Below, one piece after another: positions 12,502 through 23,298 of a stretch of DNA of 64,000 nucleotides (its first letter is position 1; each line of letters begins with the position of its first letter). The translations under genes and the position numbers were made by a program. The stretch comes from Halicephalobus mephisto. Lineage: Eukaryota; Nematoda; Chromadorea; Rhabditida; Panagrolaimidae. Below the pieces are notes generated by a model. It saw nothing but the letters and a program-made list of their open reading frames with translations. It ran no database searches and was not told the origin of the DNA. The stretch covers positions 310,001-374,000 of the forward strand of contig SWDT01000041.1 of assembly GCA_009193035.1 (NCBI GenBank). Reading direction: 5' to 3'.

Positions 12502-15500
12502 CTAAGTATTGATTTTTAATTTCGAATTATAAGTTACATTTCTTTTTTGATTCTGAAATTCTATTTTTTTCGTCAGTGGTCGATTAAATTTCTCTTTTGA
12601 CATTGCCGATCTTCCTGCATAACATCCAGAAAGCAAAATAGATCCTTCTGGTCCTACAACGAAGAACAGAAATGGAGAATCAAATCTGGCAGAGAAATGA
12701 CAAATTTTCGTTTTTCGCAATTCTGGAGATATTTCGTAATTGGCTTCAATTAATCTTCGAATTTTGGCAATTTTGGATGATTTTTCAGTTGTATTCCGAA
12801 ATTTCGTTGAACTTTCTGCAGAAAACGACATTGGGGGTTCTGTATCGGGTTCGGGGTCCTGAATTCATCATTATTTCTAATTTAGATTTTTGTGTAAAAA
12901 ATGTTTAAAAATTTACTAGCAGAAATTCATTAATTAATTAAGTTATTCATTCTCATCAAAAAGTTAATCGAAAAATGCCAAAAAAGCTGATTAAGAAAAA
13001 TTTTGGTAAATTTGTTCGCAAAAGTTCAGGGACCCATTCATAAAAATTTTATTCAAAAACAGTTTAGAAATTCATGTTCAAAAAAGTCATGTAGACTATT
13101 TGAACTCATTTTCTACATTCAAAAAATATTTGTAAAAGAATACAAACTCAATACATAAATGATAAAGATATTGTTCTGGATGCATAATCTCCATGATCAG
13201 AGATATCCAGAACACTTAAGACTAAGCAGTCCTCTCGATTGAAGAGTATAAAAGGAAACATATCACGTCAGACGGGGACTTTGAATACTGTGCCTATATT
13301 TAACAGTATCATATATCTTATGTCTGATGTACTATATCCTATATACAGTAGAACTTAAATATAAGATATCCCGTTGTAATATGTCTCACGTTATAGCATA
13401 CGGTATGAGTGTGTTTGGTTAGTCTGCCTTCAAATTTACCCCGTTATTATATATCCTTTTTTATAACATACACTTTGGCCTGTTCCAAGGGGGTATCTTA
13501 TATCTTAATTCTACAGTATTATATCCTATATCCTATACCCTATACCCTATATCCTATATTCTATACCCTATATTCTATTATATACTATTTACATCTAGTA
13601 AAAGATATAAAAACTAAAAACCTCTAAAATTTTTAAGGCAAATTTCAATAAAATCAAACTAATGATTTTTAAGGATTAAAATTTTTAAAATTAACTTGCC
13701 AAATCTTTTTGGAAGGAAATGCCTTCTTCGTTGAAAGTAATAGAAGCGAAATGATAAAATCCATTTAAAATTAACTTTGATTCAGAAATATTTCCGAAAT
13801 TTTGAAGAAGAGTTTTGTTTGTTTTCGTCCAATTGAAATCCATGTTCGTTATTCCAAAAGTGTCCTGATTATTATTTTTCGAAGACAAATCGACATACGG
13901 TAAAAGAATCACCGACTTTTTTGGCTAAATTAATTTTACTTAATTTAATAAATAAATAAAATTATACTTTAGTTCGTTTCAGAGCGTTTATAGCTTCGGC
14001 GATTTCTTCAGAATTATCGACGTTGGTGATTTTTGAAACATCTCCGACGAAATGAGGTCGTACTAAAACTAAACTAAGTTGATTCTCGATTAAATCTCCA
14101 GAATTTGTTTCTCGTGATCGTAGTCGAATCTGCCAAGCTTCGAAATCGTCACAAACAACACGGGGAAATCGTCCTTCAATAATAAAATAACAATGGTTTT
14201 CTTCTTGAATTCCATATGTGAGTAAAAAAGGACTTTTTCGAAAACACAATGTCCTACCGACAAAAGAAACGTGGATTCTGGCTCCAGTAATAGTGAAAAA
14301 ATTAATAAAATTCTCAACCGAAGAAATTCTTTCGCAAATTTTTCTCAATTCATCAATTACGAAATCACCTGTTTGAATTCCATAATTCTCGGACTTGAAT
14401 GGAGTAATCTGAAAGTAGAAAATTCACATATTAAAATTAATAATACCCATCAAACCAACCTTTGAGGTTTTTATATTTTTCCGAACAAATTGAAGCCATT
14501 CGTCGTTTAATTTTACAGATTCCTCTATATATATACGGTTGTAAATCGACACAAATGATTTCAGTGCATCCACCGTATCCACAGGAAGCATAGTTATGAC
14601 TTGTTGAAGATCTAAAAGCAAAATTTATATATGAAATTACTAGCCTAAAAGCAAATTCATATATGAAATTATAAGTCTAAAAACAAATTTATATATGAAG
14701 TTACTAGTCTAAAAACAAAATTTATATATGAAATTACTAGTCTAAAAACAAAATTTATATATGAAATTACTAGCCTAAAAACAAATTCATATATATAATT
14801 ATTAGCCTAAAAGCAAATTTACATACAAAATTACTAGCCTAAAAACAAATTCATATATGAAATTACTAGCCTAAAAACAAAATTCATATACGAAATTACT
14901 AGCCTAAAAACAAAATTTATATATGAAATTATTAGCCTAAAAACAAATTCATATATGAAATTATTAGCCTAAAAACGAACCATGTTGAAAGTCGTTTTCG
15001 TTGTAGTATTTTTCGATATTTAATATTTTATCCAGGAATTTCTTTGTTTTTCCAGTTGCTCCTTTCTTCAATGCCATCAACTGGATAGAGATCGGATAAG
15101 GAGCCACAACTCTGTTCAAGGTTTTTGTCTTCAGAAATTCATCGTCGAAGCATCTTATAGCAAAGCTAAAATAAAGATATTAAATCAAATTATTGGAAAA
15201 CCATATATGAACTTTTTTATAAAATTGTCTCGACGCGAATTTCTAAAAGTTAATCTGATAGTTATTTCGTAATCAACGTTTTAGAACTATAGTTTGCTTC
15301 AATATATCCAGAATCTGCTGGATTAGCGTTACACAGGACGCATAACTTTTTTCCATCCTCGAGGATCAATCTTCATATATGAAACTGTTAACAAGTATTA
15401 AAACAACTTGTCGAAAATGGATTACTTTTTTATTCATAAAAATTAAAGCTTCAGGAATTTCGAAACGAAAACATTCTACAAGCCAGTTAAAACATTTTTT

Positions 15501-15778
15501 TCAAAAGCAAAGGAATTTGATTTCGACTCTCGCTCATTCCTAAAACCAAAAATTTCTATTTTATTTTATTTTTAGCGCTGTTTTTTTTTTTCTTTTTTTT
15601 ATTTTTTAACGCGATTTTTTTCGTCGTGATTTTTATTAAGAATTTTCAGAAGTTAAAGAACTTACTAACTCTGCCACAATAGCCATTTCGAAAGAGAAGC
15701 AGGTGGAGAATTTTCATCAGATTTTTTGTTCTTTTTTGGAAGCACTTTTTTCGATTTTTTTCTTCTCGTCCAGCACAT
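12502..15778 (-). CDS. Highly divergent serpin-like protein, probably non-inhibitory
   Basis: Proposed exons: 15778-15666, 15165-14981, 14611-14460, 14408-13968, 13924-13696, 12839-12502; 1458 nt, 485 aa. The serpin fold is recognised from landmarks in order. VVAPYPISIQLMALKKGATG matches the helix B/C NxxxSPxSI region, YNRIYIEESV matches the ANRLY strand, FYHFASITFNEEG matches the hinge-adjacent HKAxxEVNEEG, and FDSPFLFFVVGPEGSILLSG matches the C-terminal signature. The hinge after NEEG reads ISFQKDLA instead of small residues, and the reactive-loop region is extended and basic, so protease inhibition is unlikely. The N-terminus is Lys-rich with no signal peptide, which would place it inside the cell. 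The 13695-12840 intron is the weakest junction: its acceptor (GATACAG) is poor, and without it the frame stops at 13691. Confidence 0.68.
13344..13518. mobile_element. MITE family 1, copy 1
   Basis: Terminal inverted repeats begin TACAGTAGAACTTAAATATA and end in the complementary order ATCTTAATTCTACAGTA. The internal body matches the copy at 56172-56348 in inverse orientation, sharing TTATAACATACRCTTT-like and GTGTTTGGTTAGTCT segments. The TA/CAGT edges are typical of Tc1/mariner-type miniature elements. It lies in the last serpin intron. Confidence 0.75.
13519..13592. repeat. TATCCTATA/TACCCTATA low-complexity tract
   Basis: Degenerate 6-12 bp iterations (CCTATATCCTATACCCTATA) sit directly beside MITE copy 1. 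Confidence 0.75.
14612..14978. repeat. Intronic array of about 31-32 bp units
   Basis: Roughly eleven copies of AAATTACTAGCCTAAAAACA plus AATTCATATATG fill serpin intron 2 almost from end to end. Unit variants alternate CTAGCC/CTAGTC and TTCATATATG/TTTATATATG. Confidence 0.88.
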
Positions 15779-15956
15779 TTTCCTTCTTGATCAACTACTA
15801 CTACTACCCGAATACTCTCAATGTATTTTAAAAATTAAATTTACATAAAACCGATGATTTCATCGATCAATTTTCCATTTTTTCGAGATGGTTTGAATGG
15901 AATGCAAATATTCCAAAACCATAAAATTCATCCAAGCCAGACTTTTCTTTTCAGAA

Positions 15957-16641
15957 ATGTTCCCTAGGCCAGTTTTACTTTTATTCATTGTAATTTTAAA
16001 TTTCCCAACTTACACAAACTGTTGTCAATCAAGTATCGGAGGAACCTGTGTTGGTGGTACATCATACGGTATGGATTACAACTACGTAAACAGAATAGAA
16101 ACCTGTAGAGACGATCTCAACAAAGATTGGTGTGTGATCGTTTATAAAGAATACATCCAACAAGCAGATTTCCATTGTTTCAATTACTACAACACCCTGC
16201 CTGTTCTCGGAGGAAAAGTCTGCGGAAACGGTCCTCTAGATATTAATTCCGGAGGTTGTGCCAGAGTAAGTCCTTTCATCCAAAAACCTAATCAATGTAA
16301 TTTTCTCAAATTTAACTATAAAAAATCAATTTCCAATCATCAAAAATTGGATCATTTTCTATGATAAATTGTTAATTAAAATTCTATTTCATCAACTTTT
16401 CAAAATAACCTCTCTCTCGAATCCATTTCTAATCCGATTTTTCCAGCTCCGAGCTCCTGACGGATCTGCTTGTCTTGTCTGTTGCTGTCGAGGAAACCTT
16501 TGCAACAATCAGTACATCTTCGCTAAAGAACTTCAACAACAGTATGCTTTCCCAAGTTCTAGTCCCAAAACTTCAATAGTAGCAATCTTACTTCCCATAA
16601 TTTACCACATGTTCCATCATATTTTCCCTCATACACAATAA
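15957..16641 (+). CDS. Secreted, probably GPI-anchored cysteine-rich protein (ET module / Ly6-like)
   Basis: Two exons: 15957-16265 and 16447-16641; 504 nt, 167 aa. An N-terminal signal peptide (PVLLLFIVILNFPTYTNCC) precedes a cysteine-rich domain with CCQSSIGGTCVGG, ETCRDDLNKDWC and the closing CLVCCCRGNLCNNQ. That last CC-x(3)-LCN pattern is characteristic of the nematode ET module and, more broadly, of three-finger Ly6 folds. The C-terminus is hydrophobic (SIVAILLPIIYHMFHHIF) and fits a GPI-attachment signal. The ATG is preceded by TTTTCAG ending at 15954, a likely trans-splice acceptor, which rules against the open frame extending upstream to 15897. It faces the 3' end of the thiolase gene with only 54 bp between stops. 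Ligand unknown. Confidence 0.86.
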
Positions 16642-16695
16642 ATAGCCCTAAGACTGATTAAATATCAAGTCTACTTTTGTCATATCGTCTGTTTC

Positions 16696-18203
16696 CTAAT
16701 GAGGATAAGTTTCAACTAGCATTCCAACACCATGACCTCCAGCAGCACAAGCAGCAATAACGGCCAATTGTCCTCCTTCTCTTGTCAGACGATTAGCAGC
16801 ATGAGATATAAGACGAACTCCAGTAGCTCCAAATGGATGACCAAGAGAAAGGGATCCTCCCCATTTGTTCAATTTCTCCATCGGAACACGACCATACTTT
16901 CCACTTCGTTTCATGTTCTCCTAAAGAGACAATTAATACCTATGAATAATCAAAAATCAAACCTTGCAGAAATAGTCAGAATCCAATGCATTCAGGTTGG
17001 CCAGGACTTGTCCAGCAAAAGCTTCATGAATTTCAAAGACATCAATGTCATTCAAAGTCAAGCCTGCCTTGTCAAGCAATTTCGGAATAACGTAAGCAGG
17101 AGAAAGCAAAAGTTGATCTTTAGGATCTTGAGCAACGAACAAGAAATCTCTTAAATAAGCTTTAGGTTTAAATCCTTTCTTCTTTGCAAATTCCTCAGTC
17201 ATAACCAAAGCAGCAGAAGCACCATCGGTCAAAGGTGATGAATTTCCTGATAAGGATTTTTTAAGTACAAAAAAGGGCAAAGTTCTTACCTGCAGTAACT
17301 GTTCCATGAGGTTTGATAAAAACTGGCTTCAATTGAGAAAGTTTTTCAATTGTCGATGGACGAATACAGTTATCAACAGAAATTGTAGTTGCTTTCTTTC
17401 CAGTAGTAAAAACAGGCACAACATCGTTAAGATATCCCTTCTTCGTAGCTTCATCTGCTAATGAATGGGAACGAAGAGCAAATTCATCAGCCTCACGTCT
17501 GGAAACACCAAAAGCAGCAGCAAGACGATCTCCACTATGACCCATAGTTTCTCCAGAAGTAAATTCAGCAATACCAGGGAGTTCTGGACTCAGCAAATTT
17601 GTCACAATTGTTTGTCCTAATTTCAACTTGTCTGGAAGAGCTTTGGCTTTCTGCAAACCGAGCATTGCAGCACGAGTTTTGCGATTGTAACGGATAGGAA
17701 CATCAGAAAGGAATTCACTACCGCCAGCAATACCAGCTTCACAGTATCCAGTAGCAAGAAGACCCATAATTTGAGTAATGGCGACGTTAGACGAGATACA
17801 GGCCAAAGTGACAGTGTTGCATGGGACCTGAAAAAAATCAAAAACTTTTAAAAATATTTCCAAAAATTACAGTATCCGGGTATCCGGCAGTCAACCAAGC
17901 TTCTCTGGCAATATTGCTGGTCCTTGATTCTTGAATTACAGTTCCACAAGTAACATGACCAATGTCTTCAAAAGCGACTCCGGTTTTTTTGACTAATCCT
18001 TGAAAAGCGGCTCTCTGGAGGTCCACCGCCATCAGGTCCTTGAAGACAGTTCCAGACACACAGAAAGGAGTTCTTACGGCATCAACTAGAACAATGTTAG
18101 GGCGTTTTGGATTATCCAAAGTCTTCTTTGCCGCCGCAGCGGTTGCGAAAGAACGGCCAACGGATTGAAGATGAGCAGGATCCCGACTGAGGCGACTAAG
18201 CAT
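16696..18203 (-). CDS. HADHB: Mitochondrial trifunctional enzyme subunit beta (3-ketoacyl-CoA thiolase)
   Basis: Four exons: 18203-17871, 17827-17290, 17246-16963, 16920-16696; 1380 nt, 459 aa, close to human HADHB length. It catalyses the last step of long-chain fatty-acid beta-oxidation (thiolytic cleavage of 3-ketoacyl-CoA) with the alpha subunit on the inner mitochondrial membrane. The first about 35 residues ([19 protein letters not shown]) are basic/hydroxylated as in a mitochondrial presequence. Thiolase motifs are intact: the nucleophile Cys121 in LACISSN, the membrane-associated insertion typical of HADHB after it, [22 protein letters not shown] (catalytic His) and the second cysteine in [16 protein letters not shown] just upstream of the ATG suggests trans-splicing at 18203; an in-frame ATG at 18233 is less likely. 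Confidence 0.96.
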
Positions 18204-19313
18204 TTTCGTACCTAGAAACTCGGAAATTAGCATGGTTTCATATATAAAACTCCTGTATCAATCACGAATAATCATGAGCAGATCTACTAAATACACATGG
18301 CAAGCAGTCTGAAAAGAGCGCAAAGAAATGAGAACGGACTCCAAAAAATGTGCGATCAAAAAACTTTGGACTTTGTCCGATGTGTGCGGGGAGTCTACTA
18401 TATCGACAACATTATGGAAATATAGGGTACCACGTGGAGAACAATTTTTAGGGAATCAACAAGGGTAAAGACGAAATAAAGGTGTAAACAAGGGAAGTTG
18501 GACAAAATGCAAGATGTCCGATTGGCACTGAAGAACGCAACGCCAAAAAACCGGAATTATTAAAATATGTATGGGAAAGCTACTATATAGGCAATATTGT
18601 GGAGATATACGGTAACAAGTTGAGAGTAATTTTTAGGAAATTAACAAAGGTAGAGAAAAATGAAGGTGTAAACAAGGGAAGTTAGAACAAATGCAAGATG
18701 TCCGATTGGCACTGGAGAACGCAACGCCAAAAAACCGGAATTATTCAAATTCCAACTTTTCAAATATGTTCCAAAATTAAAAAATTAAAATATTTTTCAT
18801 CAATAGAATTTTAATATTTTCTCAATGATTATAAATTTTAAAATATTAATTTTACAATAATTGTTTATAATTTTAATTATTTTTTGAATTATTAACTTGT
18901 TTAAAAATTGAATTATTTTTTTCCAATTCTGATAATCAACGATCGGTCATTGGAATTCACACAGATTTGTCTTGCCAAATTTTTGATTGATCCAAGTATT
19001 TTACGATTTGAAATTTTCAAGTGGACAAATCGACAGCTGACTTTCGGCGTTTTTTTGAAGAGCAATCAATGTTGCTTTTTCACGTTATAATATATCTTTT
19101 TCATTTAAGCTTTTTATCCACGATGGAAAATTTGTGAAATTTTAAATTTTATTGCTTTTTTTAAATTTTCATTAAAAATAAAGAAATAAATTTAAATATT
19201 ACTGTAATTTTCGTCTCGAGAATTAAGTATATTTTTTCGTGTTAAGATTATCAAGTTATATATTTTCAGACAACTGTTTTAGCAAAGTACTTTTTGTGAT
19301 TAAATTTTTCAAA
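18204..19313. other. Divergent intergenic region with a duplicated segment
   Basis: This separates the thiolase start (minus) from the membrane-protein start (plus). It holds the direct duplication at 18391-18750 and AT-rich DNA. A TTTTCAG acceptor near 19269 probably marks the 5' end of the downstream transcript. Confidence 0.6.
18391..18750. repeat. Direct duplication (period about 185 bp) upstream of HADHB
   Basis: Two copies share GGTGTAAACAAGGGAAGTT, GCAAGATGTCCGATTGGCAC and GAACGCAACGCCAAAAAACC. The unit is less AT-rich than its surroundings. Confidence 0.85.
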
Positions 19314-19880
19314 ATGCTGTTCATGGGAGGTCAACAACGTCCGACTCTCGATGATTACTCGGATAAATACAGAGATGACGAATCTCAAGAAAGACAAACA
19401 ACTCAAGCTAACCTCAGAAACATCGGTCTAGCGATTACTGGATTCTATATTCTGGTTTCTCTGATTTCAGTCGCTTTCTATCCTCCGATTTCTTTAGTTT
19501 CATTAATATTCCCGACGATAACCCTGATTCTGACTCTGTGTGCCTCCAGACTCCGGAACAAAGACGCTTTTTGGCCTTGTATCCTAATGGCGGTGAGTTA
19601 TGCATACTGTATCTTAAATTAAATTCAAAATTTCCAGTCTTTGGGTTTGCTGCTTAAACTGGTGGCTTGTATAATATTCATTTCGATTTTTGGATTTTCT
19701 TCAACCGAAAAACCTTCTTATTCCCGGCCAGTTTTCCCGAAATCTAACGTACCGCCTGTGGCATCGGATATGCGGGCAGTTTTCTTCGGAATAATGACGG
19801 CGGTGGAATCGTTTTTTTTGATTCTGACCTGTTGCGTCCAGTGGCATCTGGTTGCATTTAAAAATTGCGTGAGAAATTGA
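19314..19880 (+). CDS. Four-transmembrane protein, uncharacterised
   Basis: Two exons: 19314-19592 and 19638-19880; 522 nt, 173 aa. A short charged N-terminus (RPTLDDYSDKYRDDESQERQ) is followed by four hydrophobic segments at roughly residues 40-62 (GLAITGFYILVSLISVAF), 64-80 (LVSLIFPTITLILTLCA), 90-112 (SLGLLLKLVACIIFISIFGF) and 138-160 (FFGIMTAVESFFLILTCC). The loop between segments 3 and 4 is Pro/Ser-rich. No family-defining motif is recognised; tetraspan or MARVEL-like topology is possible. The upstream open frame to 19239 is excluded because an intronic-type TTTTCAG lies inside it. It converges with the FAM98-like gene, with 58 bp between stop codons. Confidence 0.85.
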
Positions 19881-19938
19881 GAAACATAACCTTATTTATA
19901 GTCATTGGAGCTTTGTGTAACTTCAGGAACAAATAAAA

Positions 19939-20611
19939 TCAATGATGACGATCTCGTTTGCGTTTATTGTGGTATGGGCCGTGGTGGTCGTCGGAAACGT
20001 TGAGTTGTCGGTTGATTTCGTCTTGGATTTGCTTCTGGAGTGTCTGTTTCGGGCCTGAGTAACTCCCTCGACCTCTTCTGAATTCTCTTCCACGAGACGA
20101 AAACCCGAAACTGAGGGGAGCAGACAGCTTCTGAGTTCCTCCTCGGGACGGTGGGACTTCTTTCATAATGTACTGATGGACGTCAGTCTTGTTGCTTGTC
20201 TTAGCTTTCTGGATTTTCAGAAGATCTAAGAATAACAAATAACTTTCAAAAATAGAAAATTGTTACCTTTCTTTGCACTGTATAAGTCCTCAATTCCCGC
20301 AGGTTTAGGAACAACAATGTTTTCTCTGGCAACTTTGTAAGCTTCCTTCAACTCGTCTTCTTTGTCTTCCAGTCTCGAAGCCCCGAGAAAGGACATCATA
20401 GTGACGTCTAGCCTGTCCATCAGCATCTTACATCGTCTCTCGAAATCAGCATTCAACTCTGGTAAAAGACAATTCAGTTTTTCTCTGTCAGCATGCGAGA
20501 GTTTGTGAGGAAAAATCAAATCAGGATTCTGGAAAAATTTCATATATCAAATTTTTTCAAAAATAACAAACTTACCTTGCTCGACAACGGCGAAGAATCT
20601 ACTTCCATCAT
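19939..20611 (-). CDS. FAM98-like protein (DUF2465-type), short form
   Basis: Three exons: 20611-20576, 20528-20267, 20225-19939; 585 nt, 194 aa. The central helical block ERRCKMLMDRLDVTMMSFLG resembles the conserved MLLKRLDVTVQSF region of FAM98A/B. YIMKEVPPSRGGTQK corresponds to the VPDRGGRP segment that follows in that family. The tail is Arg/Gly and Lys/His-rich (RGREFRRGRGSYSG, NKRKRDRHH), as in the RNA-associated FAM98 tails. In vertebrates FAM98 proteins join the tRNA-ligase/DDX1 complex; transfer of that role is inference. The N-terminal part of the vertebrate domain is missing, so this is either a shortened nematode form or lacks undetected upstream exons. The first exon encodes only MMEVDSSPLSSK. 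Confidence 0.72.
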
Positions 20612-20842
20612 TGCAAAAAAAGTAGGAACAATAATCAATTAGAAAATAAAAAAAAGAAAATTTCGAAATCGCAAAAAACAATTCAAGCATGTCAATTGTC
20701 AAAATTCACATTTCGCCAAATTTTTTGACAATTCACATTTCGCCAATTTTTTTGTTAAATTTCACATTTTGCCAAATTTTTTTATATTTTGCGAATTTGA
20801 ATTTTATTTTATTAAATTAGAAATTTAAATTTCTCAGTAAAT

Positions 20843-22106
20843 TTAATGTTTATTTGCAAGTACTATGTCGACAGTATGTTCTTCAACGTCTCCGGGCATT
20901 CCGTCGACTTCGGTTTCAGCGATGAAGTCACCACAATCAGCTTCGACCTTCAACTTCGGTCTCAACTTCATCAGTCTTTCTCCTTCCCAGTGCAATGTGT
21001 AAAGTTGACTGTTCACTACGGTGGTTTCTTCAAGAACACTTCCGTCGATGAATCCGAAAGCCCAGGTGTCCACGAGCTGGATCGTCGCGGTCGCGGGGGC
21101 TATGCACGGATAACGTTTTGATTTTCTTTTTTTTCTAATTTCAATGACATCAGAATTACTTGTTTCTTGTTGAGGTACAGCTTGATTATTTTGAAGATTA
21201 TTTTCAAGATTATTATGAACATGAACATTAAAAACATTTGTTTCTTGTTGTTGAATATCAATGTTATTTTTTTCGTTTTCACAAGATCCAGAGCCACTTT
21301 TGCTTCCGTGACCTTTTCCAACTTTACAACGACCAGAATTACCTTTTCCTTTTTCTTTGGAGCTAGACTTGCGTTCTCTTCTGTTAGTTCTGTCGTTGTC
21401 TTCTTCGCTGTTGCTATCTACGTTATCAGAATCCGCATTTTGTTGGTCTTGTTGACCATCATCTCCGCCCAAGTTTGAAGATTCATTCGAGTTCTCAGTC
21501 TAAAAAATAGAGATTAACATTTTCGCGCTAGGATTTCTAAAAAGATTAATTTTCGTGTCAGGACTCTTAAAATTTAAACTTTTGCGTTAGGACTCTTAAA
21601 ATCCACTTTTCGTGTTAGGACTCTTAAAATTTATTTTTCGTGTCAGGACTCTTAAAATTGACTTTTCGCGTTAGGACTCTTAAAATTCATCTTTCGTGTT
21701 AAGACTCTTAAAATTCACTTTTCGTGTTAGGACTCTTAAAATTTATTTTTCGTTTTAGGACTCTTAAAATCCATCTTTCGTGTCAGGACTTTTAAAATTC
21801 GCTTTTCGTGTTAGGACCTCTCATTCCCAAATTTTCTACCATAATGTATTTCCACTAAGATTATTCTAAAAACTTCAAAAGTACTTCTATTTCTCGCAAT
21901 GAAAAATTTTGAAAATACAGTACACCTACCTGTCTTCTCTTCAGCTTCCGTTGATCGTCGTCTTGTACTTTTTGAACTTGTTGATCTTCTTTGATGCCAG
22001 TACGACCAGGTACACAACACAATCTTCCTGAGAAACTGAGTTTCCAGTCAGTACAGTAAGCTACAGTAATGAAGCAAAATAATCCCAAAAAAATAAAAGT
22101 TTTCAT
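20843..22106 (-). CDS. TTR-like protein split by a long low-complexity insertion
   Basis: Two exons: 22106-21930 and 21499-20843; 834 nt, 277 aa. The signal peptide (TFIFLGLFCFITVAYC) leads into WKLSFSGRLCC, the first TTR-like strand. About 145 residues of acidic, then Lys/Gly, then Asn/Gln-rich sequence follow (for example DSDNVDSNSEEDNDRTN, GKGHGSKSGSGS). The domain resumes at about residue 190 with YPCIAPATATIQLVDTW, SQLYTLHWEGERLM and PKLKVEADCGD and runs to the end. The insertion sits at the same point where the divergently transcribed neighbour at 22272 has a short loop. The single intron contains a tandem array. Function is unknown; the fold assignment rests on pattern and spacing and is less certain than for the gene at 3634. 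Confidence 0.78.
21515..21820. repeat. Intronic tandem array, about 31-33 bp unit
   Basis: Nine to ten copies of TTTCGTGTTAGGACTCTTAA plus AATTYAYTT fill the intron (21500-21929) of the insertion-bearing TTR-like gene. Confidence 0.9.
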
Positions 22107-22271
22107 TTTTAGTCTTAAAAATGAATGATTTTTAAAATTTTTCATGATTCTTTTAAAATAATTTTTTTTCAAAATTGATGACGAATCCAAAAAACATACC
22201 CCGCAAAATTTAAAATTTTTACCAATGATTCATTTTTAGATTTTAAAAAAAATAAAAATTATTGATTAAAA

Positions 22272-23298
22272 ATGAAAAAATTTATTAAAATAATTCTCTG
22301 GCCATTTGGATTTTTCTCCGAAAATGCCCTGGTGATTTCGATGGGGATCGTGAGTGTTATTTTGGTATTCGCCATAGGGAGAGCCATCGGGGACAACGTC
22401 AACGGATCTCTTTTCGAAGAAGAATACATATCCGTCGAAGGCCGTCTGGAGTGCTGTCGTCTGGACCCTGAGGGGATGATTGACTGCAGAGGGGTCTTTT
22501 TCGCCGGGGTTACTTTGTATGACAAAAATATTTGTAAGTTTTTATTTATTTTTATTTTAAATTTTTTCATTACAGTATACCAAGATTCTGTACTAAATGA
22601 AACAATCAGCGATGAAGAGGGATTTTTCGAGATATCTGGCTCCAGAAGGCAGTTGGGACGTCTGAATCCTTATATTGAAGTCATCCACAGATGCAACGTT
22701 CTTCCGAATCCGTTGAGAAGTCATCGTAACTTCAGAATCAGCTACTTCAAAATCCCGATTGAAAACGTCGCCAGAAGTTCGCCTTCAGAATCTTTAAAAA
22801 TATATCCACTGAACCTGAATTCTGAAGGCTTCCTTGAAATTCCCGGGTTGGTTTTCGTGATGAAACATTTCTGTTTCAATTTTTACAAATTTTAAAATTT
22901 TAAAAATAATTTTATATTTGTTACATAATGTTTTAAAAATAATTTTAGATAAAATTTTTATAAAACTTGAAATATCTTTAAAATCCAAAGTCTTCAGAAT
23001 CCGGAATTCTGAAAGTTAAATTTTGATTTTAAATTCAGAATTTATGGACTTTATTACTGTATTTGAGAACTTTTTGCTCGGCTGTACTTACAGTATGAGA
23101 ACTTAGATGTTTGGAACAGAAAAATCACAACCAGTTTTTATTGGATTACGGTATTTGATTTTAAAACTTAATTTTTTCAGAGAATCCAGTTTCCAAGGTG
23201 ACGGAAAAGAAGACCACATAGATGACGAAATGTGGCAGAAACTTGAGGTTTTAAAAAATGTTTTCGATTACTTCAATGATGCTAATCAAGATAGTTAG
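22272..23298 (+). CDS. Membrane-anchored TTR-like protein with acidic C-terminal extension
   Basis: Three exons: 22272-22533, 22576-22846, 23181-23298; 651 nt, 216 aa. Instead of a cleavable signal there is an N-terminal basic/aromatic stretch followed by a hydrophobic span (ALVISMGIVSVILVFAIG), suggesting a type II signal anchor. The TTR-like domain follows: ISVEGRLECC, a short loop, DCRGVFFAGVTLYDK, ISDEEGFFEISG and NPYIEVIHRCN. A C-terminal extension of about 40 residues (EDHIDDEMWQKLEVLKNVF) is acidic and helical. The GRLxCC start is shared with the divergent neighbour at 20843-22106, only 165 bp away, so the two look like sister genes. Its stop codon lies 17 bases inside the antisense coding end of the AIFM3-like gene. 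Confidence 0.82.

Noticed and set aside
14612..14978. Regular 31-32 bp array considered as a CRISPR
   Set aside because: There are no unique spacers between constant repeats, the array lies in a eukaryotic intron and no cas genes are present.
20612..20842. Possible operon of the insertion-bearing TTR-like gene and the FAM98-like gene (231 bp apart, same strand)
   Set aside because: I could not find a convincing SL2-type acceptor before the FAM98-like ATG, so co-transcription is not supported by sequence alone.
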